From assembly GCA_963662155.1 (NCBI GenBank), contig OY759273.1:26949066-27013065 (forward strand): a DNA stretch of 64,000 nucleotides, read 5' to 3'. The notes under the pieces are model-generated. The model did not search any database. It was given only the letters and a program-made list of their open reading frames with translations, and had not been told where the DNA came from. Within the stretch, counting starts at the first letter, position 1. Each line of letters begins with the position of its first letter. Positions 26,201 to 40,500 of the stretch are shown piece after piece. Source of the stretch: Lamellibrachia columna. Taxonomy: Eukaryota; Annelida; Polychaeta; Sabellida; Siboglinidae. Position numbers and translations under genes: made by a program.

Positions 26201-28551
26201 CTTGTTTATGCAGTGATGCAGCCTGCATAATTTTTTTTCATTTTTGGTTCTCTTTTAGTGGTCAAATTTAGTTTTGTCCTTTTACGTTGAAACACTGACT
26301 GTTGATCTAGTTGTTTGTCTGAACTTACATCCACCGCAACATCCAATCCTGTTAAACATAATTTTTACAACATCGTGTATTCATATTTTTGCATAAGCAG
26401 GCATGATTTAAATACACAATATAATACAGTGCATTCGGAATAGTTTCATCACATTCCATGTAAGGTTTAGGTTGCTCTACCATTTAATATTTGTGCTCTT
26501 GAATTAAAGGTTATGTTTATATCTGAACATCAGGATTTAACATGATTTCCATCCAAGGCAAAGGTGCAGATAATAATAATAATTGACTTCTATGGCGCCT
26601 ATATCCTCAGGAACCTGAGCTCAGAGGCGCAACAAAACAGAATCGGTAAGCGTAATCGTAAACAGGGACGCGCAAAAGTCAGTATCAGAACAAGGCAAGT
26701 GGACAACGAAGCCATTGGCTTATCGAGTCCAACGATTTTTTCACCTATGTGTAAATCGCCCTCCTGAGATATTAGTCAGCTAAATCAGAATGAGAATCTT
26801 TTGTCTTGGCAAGTGGAATGTGTATTGGCACTAGTTTGGGCCACTAATGTCTTGACAGTTGCAGAGCCACATTGTTGTGGAGAACATTCCTTATCACACC
26901 AGGAAGTGTCTGTTGTCCTGCATGCATGGTAACTGCCAGAGGCAGTTGGCCATCATGAATGCGTTGGCTGCTACCTGTAGACAGGTGGGCAGTGGCACGC
27001 AACTGCAAGTCACATGTGTGTTGACCTAGATTGTACATTCATGGAATAGAGTTGTTATGTAAATGTAAGGCTGGTGCGTGGTTGTTATCTAACCAATAAC
27101 AATCGACACTTTTAAATGCTTGTGATAATGACATTGTACCTGGTCTCTCATTATCTTTGATGTCTTGGAATTGAACCCCGGAAGCCCCGTCAAGAATGGT
27201 AACATGGACACAACTTTTTTTCTATTGGGGCTTCTTCCTTGGCAGAGCAGCAAGGCACCAAGATAGGAAGGTCTATACGACTAATGAGAATTCATTACTG
27301 CCTCACTGTTCATATTCACAGTTTTGAAAGACATAATGGATTTGTTCACACAGTGAATCATGTGAACTACATACACAATCATGTTAATTTTATTATATTA
27401 GTAAATATGTTAATCAGGGGGAACTTATTCCATTACAGAATCATGGGTTGGCAGACTTCCACATTTTGGAATAATGGAATAATTTGGTTGTCGACATTGA
27501 AAGAACCCCTTTAAAACATGGGTTTCTTTTATATGATGGTTACCTATAAAGAAGTTTTTGTTCAGAATATTTCGTCTGCCTCGTTCAGCCTTCGGCGGCA
27601 GACTGAAGTTGCATGTCATGCGACACAAGTTTGAGAAGTACTGATTGGAGCTTTTGACTGATGTCTTGGCTCGGGGCTGGTTTCGTTTGACTGCTTCCTT
27701 GATTTTTTTCCTTCCTAAACCAGTTGTCCAAGAAACCGTCATGTCAGCCCATTGAAGCATAGGTTTTATGGTTTGGAACAGTGCACTCATGAAACTAATT
27801 ATCAATTACGAGCAGATATGCTGCTGGTTGTCCTCTTTCAAGTGTCAACAAACTGTTGCTGCAAACTCTATGATCAATTGTGACTTGCCTCCATCACGGT
27901 ACTCGGGTGTAGGCAAATAACAGCTTAGAGGGATCAGATCATATTCACACTGTTGGAGAAGTGGATTTATTTACATTTAGAGATAATTTGTTTAATTTAA
28001 GCCACTCATTAATTTTGTCCAGTTCTGTCTTGATTAAGAATTCTACATTTTCGCTATATTGTGCGAAAGAATCTAGGGTACTTGAAAGTGTTGTGTCATC
28101 GGTGTACATAATAAAGTTGAATCACAGCTGCTACATTGAGCGAACCACACCAGTTGGGATTTAATTATAGAATCTAGACACTAATTTCTGGGCAATTCCA
28201 CCTAATGGTCAACCTTACCATAATTTTTTCAAATTTGGTTTATCTGTATAAATAGGGTAACATTTTGAAGATAGACATTTGTACTAAAGGGAAATTTGAT
28301 GGATGTATCAGATCATTGCCTAAATTAAAAAATATTTGATTTCAAAGATGGTAATATAGAATATGCAATTTTTCTGTTGAATTCAACTTTCTGAAAAACG
28401 TTTTTCATCATGTTATTTTTGACATTTTTATGTAGTAGTGAAATAGAATAACATAGCAGTCTAATTCAAATTTAATTTCTGTATGTCCAGTATCTTTATA
28501 AGAATCCTCGTTCCAATTTGGTTCACATCAGGCATGTACATCCATAACACA

Positions 28552-28587
<36 letters not shown>

Positions 28588-31500
28588 TGCATGCACGCAT
28601 GCACAAATGTGATTGTATTGTCTAGTAATTGCTTAATCATAGAAAAAAATTAGTAAAGACCTTGTTTTATTCATCATATTTTATTGTTTATCTTTGTTTT
28701 GGACATACACATTTTATGTACGTCCATAACACTGTACATCCATAATTACGCAGAGAATGGGATTTCTACATCGACCGGGACATCAGTACTGATATATCTT
28801 GAAGCACATGGATGTGAAATTGATTAACCAAGGTTTTATGTGAAATAGAGTGTGTCCCAACTCCTAGAGCATTTTATCATCAAGAGTCTTGTCACCTTAG
28901 TCGAATCTAGTCCATTTGGGATAAAAGAAAGATAGCATGCAAGAACAGGAAGAATTGAAAAAGTGTTTTTAGATCTGACATACTGAAATTAAATAGTTTA
29001 TTCTGTCTTCAAGAAGAAGAACATTTGCTGTTTATTATAATAAACAGAGCAAAATTCTATGCAGAAAACATAAAATGAACAGTGAGTGGAGGAACACAAA
29101 TACACGAGGCCATGAGCAACATTTTGTTCTCTGATAACATCAAAGTCAGTTTGCTAGAGTTCTAATAAGAAACTATTTTTATTATTAAATATCAAGTTGC
29201 ATGCCCTTATTTGTAGAATGAATGGTTGACTACGAGAAAAAAATTACGCATCCATTTTTTTTGTGAATATTGCAATTGTTCACAGTTAATTATTTTAAAT
29301 ATTATGTCATGATGATCTCTTGAGTCTATGTTTCTTTATTAGTTATGCTGCATGAGCTTTGATGAAATCGATTCCTGAAAAGCCCAACAGATTTTGACTT
29401 TAAAAGGAAAGAACCGACCAAAAATCTGTGGAACTGCTGAAAATTATGATTTTGTTACTAAAACATTAAATAACATGTGAACTTTTTGTTTTATTTCAAA
29501 CAGTAGTGTTTTGAAGTTCATATTATGTAATGTGTGCGTTTTAAATAGTGAAGATTACATCCATATCATTCAAAGATATACGTCCGTAACAGAAAAAAAT
29601 TACGACATACACATGAACCTGCGACCTAGTTACTAGCAGGAAATGAATTAATCCTTTAAAACCCACATGATCGCCAGCAAAATTTGCCGCAGGAACCACA
29701 GTTATTTCAATGATTCAGTTTTCTGTTACCATGCATAGGGGATTGTCTAACAACAGCATAATAGTAAGAGACAGACCCATAAAGGTATACATTTTCTGAA
29801 AGCTGAATGAATGAGCTATCCATCCAACTACAATTTATTCATGAAAACACAGACAGGTGCATGACAATTGCCATGGAAAGCAACAACAAAATGTACGGAA
29901 ATTGAAAAAACCAAATGTCCAAAATAAAAATGGTTCACTGATATAAATGTCCACTTGTAAGAATAGCAGCAATGTCTATATATCACTGAATACTAGTCTG
30001 TACCAGTCTTCAAGTCTGCAGTTGCTACAACAATCAGCAAAAAGTATGAAAATTGAATGTTCAAATAAAACACACAAAATAGGCACAGCGTCCGAATTGT
30101 CCGGGTCAAGTATCACAACGTTATGTGATGTAGATGTTTTCGAAGTCGGAAACGTTAACTTCATCGCTTTCTCAATCGAAACCGCCTGGACAATCTGGGA
30201 TTTGTTCCTCCACTAACTCGACATTTCACGCGTAAAGTTCAAATAAAGCACACAAAACAGACACAGCGTCTAAATCGTCCGTGTCAAGTATCACAGTGTT
30301 AACGTCGGAGCTGCTGTCAATGTCGCTGTTTTCGAAGTCGGAGACATCAACTTCGTCGGAACTTTCTCAGTCGAATTTGCCTGGATTAGTTCCTCTACTA
30401 ACTCGACATCTCTCGCGGAAAACCCACCGAATTCTTCGCCAATGTCCGTCTCAAACGACACATCGAAAGACGCTTCACTAGCGCCACTTGACCCGGCCAT
30501 TTCTTTTCCAGCAACCTCGAAAAATGATGACAAACAATGCGGAAAATTCCCTTTTCCTATACCAATCGAAAACATTGAGAAAAGATGGCCGACAGTACGA
30601 TACTGCGCATGCGTGCCTCTTTCTGATAACGTCACAACAAAGCCTACTAAGTCGCTGATTGGACCGTATTTATAAATGGAACTTGGAGTACGTATATTTA
30701 CTTACATGGGTCCCAATGGCTGTTAAATACGATACGTATATATACGTACTCGTGTCTGAATGGGTTAATTTCTACTTTGTTTGGAAGCTTAAAGTCTAAT
30801 GTACAGGCACATAGTTTTGTTATATTTTTATACATTTATACTTCACAGAGTTTTTTGTTTGAAGCAACTTTCAACAATCGTTTTCTCTGAGTACGTCCAT
30901 AACAAAGCTATTTTTAGAACATTTCTCAAAAGTGAGTAAACTGGAGGGCTGTCATTTGGCATGTTAGTAGTACTACGTAGGTTACACATTATGCCCAGTT
31001 AAAAATCCACCTATTTCAGTTGTACTATATTGCACGTCTTCACAAAGTCATGTAATTATTAAATAAAATAAAAGATTATTTTTACTAACCCAAAACGTTG
31101 CTCTAAGGTTACGTTTTTAATGGCAGTATTGTAGAAGGATATTCTGTCGTCCAAGTTTGATGTTACACAGGTATCTTCTGTTTGTTAAAACAGTTCGGAC
31201 CACCAGAAATTTGGCAGCGCCACCAGATTTCCCGAACTGGTGGTCTGGTGATCCACTGCTCAGAAAAATTTATTTCTGGTCCTGATGGTAATTCTAAACG
31301 GTCTGTGATGTGGATTCTAGACATAGATGTTGCCTTCCAGAATGGCAGAAAATATCAGATTAATAATTACACTTATTGCGGCAGGGGGCTTTTCCTTCTG
31401 GCTGTTATTTGGCTTCCGGTCGACAATGCCATTTATTAATTCTGCGGCTAATCAACAAATTACCACTAATTAATGTCCGCTTGGTGATTATTGGATTCAA

Positions 31501-34500
31501 TTAGGTGCTGGCTGTAGGGCTTATACTTGTTTGTGACTTGGTACTAGGCTTCCAAGCAAGAACTCTAGTGATCAGCTTCCAGCAAACCGCAGGTGTAATA
31601 CTCTTGAGTGCCGAATAAACGTCCTTATACGCATATTTATTTGATGAAAAATGCCACCCTATACACACCTTATTTGGCACTATACTATTATTAAATTTTA
31701 ACATTTGTGCCAGCCTTTATTCTCCGATAATCGTGGCAAATTATGCAGGGTATAATTTTTAGGAGAGCAATCGTTCGCACTCCCTATTGCTAGCGCTAAG
31801 CAATCATCCGCTGCTCGCGATAAAATCACTTGCTCCCAACTGGAGCTGCGTGTGGCTCCCTCTGATGGCTAAGTTCTCATCCTTTCGAATGACAGTCGTG
31901 AATTTAGCGGGATCCCGTGCTTCTGAGGATCCTAGATTTTGACGGTTAAATTTCCATGATTAGATGAATCGGTCAGAATCCTTAGTTCTCTGGAGCTCGA
32001 CATGGTTTATTATTAGTTAAAACCCCATTATCACCACGTAAACCAACCGTAAATGGCCGCCGTGCGCAGCGCCTCAAACCGGTCGTAACCGGCTGGCGGC
32101 GGTTTCCCCTGAAACGGGATTGCGTATTCAATTCAATAAAACTTTAATGTCCATTTAAAAACGAAAAATTCCCCGGTTTTCGCAGATATAAAATGCGGTT
32201 ACTATATCTGCCGTGACGCGAATACCCACAAAGTTGATGCATATTCAGCAGAAAAAAATACATGATAATCCGCGTAGTTTTCTAGGGATCGCTTGGCTTC
32301 ACGTCGAGTAAAAAAAAATTGGTGCTAAAAAAGACAAATATACTAGTAACTTTTTTGCACTATACTATTATTTATTTTGAACAATTTGCCCCCCCCCAAT
32401 ACTGTTATTCAGCACTATACTATTATTAAATTTGACCGATTTGCCACCCTATACGTTTATTTGGCCTATACGTTTATTTGGCACTCAAGAGTAGTTAAAA
32501 ACAAAACAATGTAGACATAGCCAGCTTAGTCATTCTGGACTTTTAGGAAAAACCTTGCTCCTATCCAATGTAATTTAATAAAATAAATTATCATTCAGTA
32601 ACAGAGCTGGCCTTTAATTTTAAACAAGTCAATACAGCCTGCAAATGGTAGGCTAATCAATGTTTTACTTCAGTTTTATGAAACGGCTAAATAGGTCATG
32701 AATTTTCCAGGTTTGTTGTCTCATGATACGGGGTGAGGCAAACATCCCTAAACACCCTGACCTGTACTCTGGCCAGCATGCATGAGTTCATCTGTTAGTT
32801 TATTTAACCACTTATCAGAACTGGCATCAATTTACGTCAGTGTAGTAGTTGCATTCACCTGTATTATGCTGGTCCTTGAAACAGCACAGAACATATAATA
32901 GCCATACAGTCTGGAGTAGATAAGATTAAAACATCATTATGGTGGCTTGTTTTGATCATTCAGTTGTGGTCGCATAGTTTTCACAATTTGGAGAGAGTAC
33001 TTTGGGTATTGACGAAGCGCGACAAAATGTACACAAAACGTTGAAGCCTTTTGTTATCATTTATTTTAAATTACGAATAGCCTAAGGCGGGATTAACCCT
33101 AAAAGCATTTTTAGTCTCCTGTTAGCACTTGACGGTGTGAATATTGATTCTAGTTGACTGGGAGTTCCATTGTAAATCTCAGACTCGCTGAACTGTCTGA
33201 ACCGGGAGTTTTGTGCTGTTTGTCAATGTTTCATGTGAAATCTGTAGAACTATCGGCTTGAACGGTCATGGCATTCCAATTGAGTACAGTCACTTATTTG
33301 AACAAATTTAATTCTTTGTAGTTTTCTGTAATAATTAAATACCTTGTGGGAAGAAGCTTGCATGCTTTCATTACTTAATCATACTACTAAACACCCACAT
33401 CTTTTGATCTTGCAGACAATTTGTTTTTTATGCTCTTTAACTTTACATTAATAAATTTTCTCACGAATCACAGGAGAATGCTGATTGCAGACATCCTGGA
33501 ATATATCTATGCTATAAAACAGTTTGTGCTTGTTTGTGTTTATTTGTCAGTTCCCTTGTGCCATGTAAATTTTGCACATATGGGGCTGAACTTTTGTAGG
33601 CATGCTCGGGATTGGAATTAACGGGATGGGAATTTTATGAAGGAATTTATGTTTAATTTTAAATACGTAACTCAGAACAATAGCAGTTTATAGTTACATA
33701 CAGTTGTTTGCATCGCTATGCGATTGCGTTCTACGTCAAATGTCCAGATAAGTTCCTTCGTACAGTACAAACGCTTCATGAAAATTTCAGTGGTACATGA
33801 TTTTTGGGGCGTGAAGTTGTGTCCATCATGATCATTGGCATTGCCCTACCCTTGACTGGGTGGTGCAAGGAGTCAGAGGCTCTTCTAGTGGCTGCCTTTT
33901 CTCCCGTGCAATGCCGGGTAACTTGGCTAGTTTATATATGAATGACTGGCATTCCTTAATGTTTGCAAATATAGCCAATAGTGCAATTTGAACGTGTTCT
34001 AATCAGACACATGGAGTGCAGCAACCTTTTACCTGCAGCTAATGTAAAGAGATACAGAAGGCAGTATGACACAGAAAATATAGCATGAGTCAGCAGGCTA
34101 AGACACTAGTACGAATTCTGATATGTGAACTCTGGTGTTGTCTCTTGTAGAAGGCATCCCGCAGGTGTACTACTTTGGTCCGTGCGGCAAGTACAATGCT
34201 CTTGTGCTCGAACTGCTCGGACCCAGTCTTGAAGACCTTTTTGATCTGTGTGACCGCCGATTCACACTCAAAACAGTGCTCATGGTTGCGATACAACTGG
34301 TAAGTTTGCTACCTTCCATTTTGCGAATAAAGCCCTAGTTCATAAAAGAGTTGGTTTTGAATATTTATATTTGTCTGTCCAGAAGCTTGTATTTGATGTT
34401 TGCTGTATTTTATCAAATACAGCAACTTGTATTTCGTGTATCTGATCTGCTTGCACATTTTAGGATCTTAAATATCGATAATTGCATACCAACCTAACCT

Positions 34501-37500
34501 GACCAAACCCACTTTTTTCACCATAGGTCTTACCAATAATATTTTGTAAATACATTAACTACTAAAATAATAGAACATCTGTAATTGATAGGTTGTATTG
34601 TGTATTTAGCCCTTTTTATATAGCATAGCATTGACATTTTAAAATTGAACAAGCACTGTATTTGAAATTGTGAAATGCAACATATTTGTATTTGATCCAC
34701 AAAAGCATGTTTTGCCCCAATCCTGGTTCATAATATGTATAACGTAATTGTGCATGAATTATGGGCCATTCTTAATTTTTTGGCCGTTCTGTCATGCTGC
34801 TTCACAGCGAATGTGCCTTCTAATTCAAAAGGTGTGGTTGACTGGTTAGAATTTGCAAGCTGGAGTTATGCAATGTGAATGCGTCGGAAAGTGTTTTGTG
34901 TCAATGAAAGCCCACCGGGCAGCATGACCAGCTTGACGGTCATCAACAGCATTGGTGACAAGAAGATCGTCAGAGTCCATTATGTCCTGCAACAGAAAGT
35001 GTATCTGCTGCCAAACAACATGTAATCTGATACTGTCTGTGTACCCGCAAATCAAGGTGCTTATTCATAAGTACGATCTGTTTAAATTTTAAACAGTCTG
35101 TAGAGGAGATGACTCAGTCAACTTGTTGAATGTCTGAATTGAAGAAAAGTCTATGAATCCTGTGATGGATGATGTTATGTTTTGTTGTAAATCAATCTTG
35201 CTGATTATTCGTCTAATATTACGAACCCTAATAGTTTAAGGACATTGACACCGATGTTTGTTCTGTTTATGTTCTGTCGTTTTGCCATCTGGTCTCGGTA
35301 TAAAGACTGAAATTGTACAGGGCACGGTGGCGCTGTGGTGAGAACATTGGACTCTGAATTGAGAGAACCCATGTTCGAATCCTCTTGCTGCCGTTTCGAA
35401 GCTTTGGCAATTTCGTTCATTCCACATTGCCACAGTTCACTCAGCTGTATAAATGAGTACCTGGCTACAGCACAGGTGGATATGTGAACAAATGGTCTTC
35501 GTGCGGTAATTGTAGCATGGCTGAATGCTTCCCAGAGAAGTCTAGATGGCGTTGGAATAAATAGGTCTGCCTGGGGGTGAAATGTAAAGCACTTTGAACA
35601 GTCCCAAGGACTGGATACCGAGCTTAATAAGAATGCACCTTTGAAAGAATCATAACTGTTTTGTTTGGTTACTTGGTGAAATCTGATCATTTGACATATT
35701 CAAGACAAACATACATGGAGAACAGGTGCACATTTGTGGGTGTAAAAGTTTAAGAATATTAAATCTGGTCTGGTAGTTGTCACATTTAACAACTTGCTAA
35801 TGTTCACCCAAGGCGGGTACGGCACGCTGGTATAGGTGTGGTTCTTATACTGGGCATATCTTGTTCATTCAAGGCAGATCTGTGCACTTCACGCGTCACT
35901 GCATAATGATTCTGAGAAGCCTGAGCGGCAGTAAATGATATGTAGTGTTGCTACAACATAATAACTAGTGTAAGTGGTTGTGCCGGTGGTTACTCTGCGG
36001 TGCCGGTGGTTCTCTGGTCTGAATAGAACCAGGATGTCTTGGGCGTGGAAATTTTAGGCCCAGTTATATCTGTTTAGCATCCCCCAAAGCATTGTCGTTT
36101 GTGGTGCATCAGTATTCTTTAATTTTTATGATACAACTGACTGCTAAATCTATTACATGCCAAGTTCCACTTCCTACCAGTCATAAGGTTCACTTAATTA
36201 TGATTGGCACATTAACATGCTTGAAGAGAAGACTGGGGTTCAAATAATCTGGCTGTTATTTTGAAGCTTAACTATGGTTGGCACATTAACATGCTCGAGA
36301 AGAGAAGACTGGGGTTCAAATAATCTGGCTGTTATTTTGAAGCTTAACTATGGTTGGAAAATTAACATGCTCGAGAAGAGAAGACTGGGGTTCAAATAAT
36401 CTGGCTGTTATTTCGTAGATTAACTACGGTTGGCACATTAACATGCTCGAGAAGAGAAGACTGGGGTTCAAATAATCTGGCTGTTATTTTGAAGCTTAAC
36501 TATGGTTGGCACATTAACATGCTCGAGAAGAGAAGACTGGGGTTCAAATAATCTGGCTGTTATTTTGAAGCTTAACTATGGTTGGCACATTAACATGCTC
36601 GAGAAGAGAAGACTGGGGTTCAAATAATCTGGCTGTTATTTTGAAGCTTAACTATGGTTGGCACATTAACATGCTCGAGAAGAGAAGACTGGGGTTCAAA
36701 TAATCCGGCTGTTATTTCGTAGATTAACTACGGTTGGCACATTAACATGCTCGAGAAGAGAAGACTGGGGTTCAAATAATCTGGCTGTTATTTCGAAGCT
36801 TAACTATGGTTGGCACATTAACATGCTCGAGAAGAGAAGACTGGGGTTCAAATAATCTGGCTGTTATTTGAAGCTTGGGCAGTTTCGTTTACTACATTCA
36901 TCATAATTGAAATATTTTTTACAGTTATCCATAATAATAATGTTTGAGCTGGTGTGACAGTAATTGAATCTAGTGCTGCTGTCAGAGTGAATTTCCTGTA
37001 TCCTGTTACAACTTTGACAGTTGTGCTTGATCACAGGAGGCGCTCCAACCGCTGTGCCAAACCAGCCTGCCAGAAACGATGACATGCGTGCTCAGTTGCT
37101 TTATTTGGCAAGCCAGGTTACCAGTAAAAGAAGACCTATTCTGACCATCCGTTTTGAAACTTTGGCAATTTCGTTCACCCCTCGTTGCTCCAGTTCACTC
37201 AGCTGTATGTATGAGTACCTGGCTACAGACAGCGGTGGCCGCATATGAAAGAATGTTCTTTGCACCGCAGTAATTGCAGCATGACTGAATTTGTGTTGGT
37301 GATGGAATGAACAGGCCTGCCATGGGTGGAGTGTTAAGCGCATTGAACGGTCCCTTGGACCAGATATGGTGCAGGATAATTTACTGTTACGTGGTTGCTG
37401 CAGTTACACCGGATGGAGAACGTCCACCAGAAGCACCTGATCTACCGCGATGTCAAGCCTGAGAACTTCCTGATTGGGCGGCAGGCGAACAAACGACAAC

Positions 37501-40500
37501 AAACCATCAACATCATCGACTTTGGCCTGGCGAAGGAGTACATCGATCCAGAGACGCACAAGCACATCCCGTATCGGGAACACAAGAGTCTGACAGGCAC
37601 CGCACGTTACATGAGCATCCACACGCATCTTGGCAAAGGTGAGTTGACATTTTTGGTGGCTTGTATATAATCGTGAGCTGCACTAAAATATTAAAGATGT
37701 CCATATCACAGGAGCCGGTGCACATGTGTGCTTATTGAAAAATGCATAGAAAGGTTTACCAACACTAGAGACAAGAAGTTTAAGAGGAGATCAAAATAGA
37801 GTATTTAAGATAATGAATGGTTATAAAAATATTGATAGAAATATTGTTTTCTCACCTAAGGATGAAGTACTAGAGCACACAAAGTAACACTTGTGAAGTA
37901 ATAGTGTAGAATAGTAGATTGGATATCAGAAAGTATATCTATTCTCACAGAGGACAATAAATGAATGGAACAAATTATCTACTGATTGTGTAAATGCTGT
38001 GAGTATGTTTAAAAACAAAATTGACAAATATCTCGGAAGGGCGGGTTACACATAGATGAATAATTGTTGGGCTCTCGATACACTAGTGGCTTCCTTGTCC
38101 ACTTGTCACCTAGTTGTTGCTTTGAATAACAATCTTATTACATGTTGTGATAGTTTTTTTTTTCAGTTATGCATTTTGGGGATGTTTGCAGGACAGATTA
38201 TTAGTATAATTCTTTTTTAAGTGATGTTTGAGGATGTGTGCGATAGATGGTTATCCAACTTTTGGCCACATGTCAATCTCCAGATGGTGTCTTGAGTATA
38301 TGCCATTATTGGACCCCCAATAAGTCAACATAGATGTTGAAACCCCTGGTTTAATTAAGATTTTAAATTTGTTTTTGGTAAGATGCATTTCTGGATTCTT
38401 ATTTTCTTGCCAAGATACGTTTCTGTTGGCGTTTTCTTGTACGGATTTGTATGGTTACAAATGACAAATTCTAATTTATGGTGTATGTATTTACGCTACT
38501 GATGGCACTGCCGTGTTATGACACAGTCTTAACAACGAGTGTTATGCCAGGTCCTGTCAGGTTGTGTTCTAATTAGCGATTGCTTGAGCATGTTTCACAA
38601 GTGACATCCTTGTAGGTGTGAAAAACTGTTCAAAGACGTGTGGCTGACTTATTGACAAGTTTCTTGTTAATTGTAGTCAATACATTCATAAATGCTTAGA
38701 AACGCCACCGTCGTTCACAACATGGCAACGGAATTATCAAGAACATTCGTGCTATTTGTAACATGAACAGCTGAAGAAAGAAAATGCTTTCATTCATAGT
38801 ATTTTTCTTGAACTGAGAACATGGATAGGAAACTATTATGCCAAGATTAGTCTTTTGCTTAAAGCCAAAAGTCCCTCCTCTATTCGATGTAGTTTTTGTG
38901 AAATCATCAGACAAACTATTAAATTATTTAATGCTTGATCCAGAATTAATTGAAGTGAAATTGGAAACGCTGAAAACTCATGAATTTCACCCTTGGTGAA
39001 ATTTCAGAACTTTGTCATGTGATCAGCGAGAAGATGGAAGTCATGCCCATGATCAGCCTTGACCCCCCCATAAAGTGTTTACCGGTTTGGATATCCACTG
39101 TTTTGAGCTTTAACAGATGTAACAACTAAACTTATTTCTTTCAATGGTTTTAACAAAAATACACATTTTGTATTAAACCGACTGCGCATATTACTTAAGC
39201 TATTCACACACTACATATTAGGACATCAACGAACCAGATTCGCGATATGCTAAACAGGTGTAGAAATTAAGAAATGTAACCCCCTGGCCAGGGGGACTAG
39301 TAGCCTTATTATATTACTCATCCCCATCAAAAATAGCTAGTTGACCATTATTGGTGGACATTGCGGAAATGCTAACTTTTTATGCAAATTTGTTTGTTGA
39401 CCTACAATTCTTCCTAAACATAAATGAGTCCTCTACAGTGTCACCAGTGTCCGTGAATTAGATCATTATGTCTTTCAGTATTTGGGCAACTGCCTCTTCC
39501 TCAATATCTGACTCATCAACGTCCTCCTCAATGTCACCAGTGTCAGTGGTGAAGTTGGGCCCCCTAGCCCTGGGCCCGGCATTGTTCCAGTGCTTCATTG
39601 CAGATGACAGATCAAACTGGTGTTACATAATTTGCAAAACATTCTTGGCTGCAGTGTCGTTCCCCCAGTCTCGGTGACAATATCATCATCACGCCAGCCA
39701 GCGGCTGCACCAGTGGACGATTTCTTGTAATTGTACTCTTACCACAATAACTGCTTCAGCCAGTGTGGCTGAAGTTCACGTTTTCTATCCGATGCATCGT
39801 ACCTCCGCTTGTGCGCAATTTTATCTTCCATAGTCAATTTTCTTTTGGGGAGTTGGACACCTTTGATAAAATTCCACATGTCGAAAAGAAACGCAGATGG
39901 CTGCGCTGTATAATGTACTAATATAATAGTAGTACTATACATTGGTACCAGTACACACATCTCTATGACTACTTTGCAATGGGTAGCGTGTAGTGGCTGA
40001 ACATTTTACAAAACCGGATATCAACAAACAAAGATTTGAGATTTTATTTTCCAATAGATTGTTTTACATTTAAATATGTATGCATAAGTGACATAACTAG
40101 CCTTAGACAAAAAAATGTGGAAAGTAGCTACTTGCCTGGAAGACTAGTGCTAGCCAAAGGTTATTCATCCCGAGACATTTCTACTCGCCTTGGATGAGGG
40201 GGCGCGCATTAAGTTCTACCCCTGGGCTAAATCAGTTGAGAATGGAGTTTTAAGTAAAATATTTGTACAGTTGCTAATCAAAGTATTAAACAACATGAAC
40301 AAAATAACATGAAAAGAATGTGGTTAATGTAATTAGAATCACTTGCAGAGCATATTAACATTGGTGTGAAAATATTGGAAGAGTGAATTGAAATGTGTTA
40401 AAACAAGGACATTCAAAGAAGACAGTGTGGTTGAACACTGCAGTGGAATGCCATCTTGTGAGAACACTTATGGCCAACTCTTATATCATGGCAGCTGGGA

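Larger units (their letters stand above)
23388..34150 (+). other. CSNK1G intron 3 (10.8 kb)
   Basis: The intron holds a dispersed repeat at 26572, an ACGC microsatellite at 28549, a piggyBac-like remnant at 29652 and a TA-flanked element at 31601, each listed separately. From 23388 to 26570 and from 32494 to 34150 nothing could be supported. Confidence 0.5.
34300..37403 (+). other. CSNK1G intron 4
   Basis: The intron holds a small hairpin (TTGCTGTATTT and its inverse, about 34399-34425), a SINE, a 76-bp minisatellite and a second SINE copy ending at the exon 5 acceptor. About 34430-35310 is otherwise featureless. Confidence 0.6.

Noticed and set aside
30281..30675. Plus-strand frames in the piggyBac-like block
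   Set aside because: They are antisense shadows of the minus-strand acidic frame.
35318..35390. A tRNA gene
   Set aside because: A and B boxes are present but the head is fused to a SINE body and does not fold into a clear tRNA cloverleaf.
35205..35690. 161-residue minus-strand open frame
   Set aside because: It is antisense to a SINE with A and B boxes and has no protein-like features.
36193..36878. Regularly spaced repeats that could look like a CRISPR array
   Set aside because: The copies are directly adjoining 76-bp units with no unique spacers and the genome is eukaryotic with introns; this is a minisatellite.
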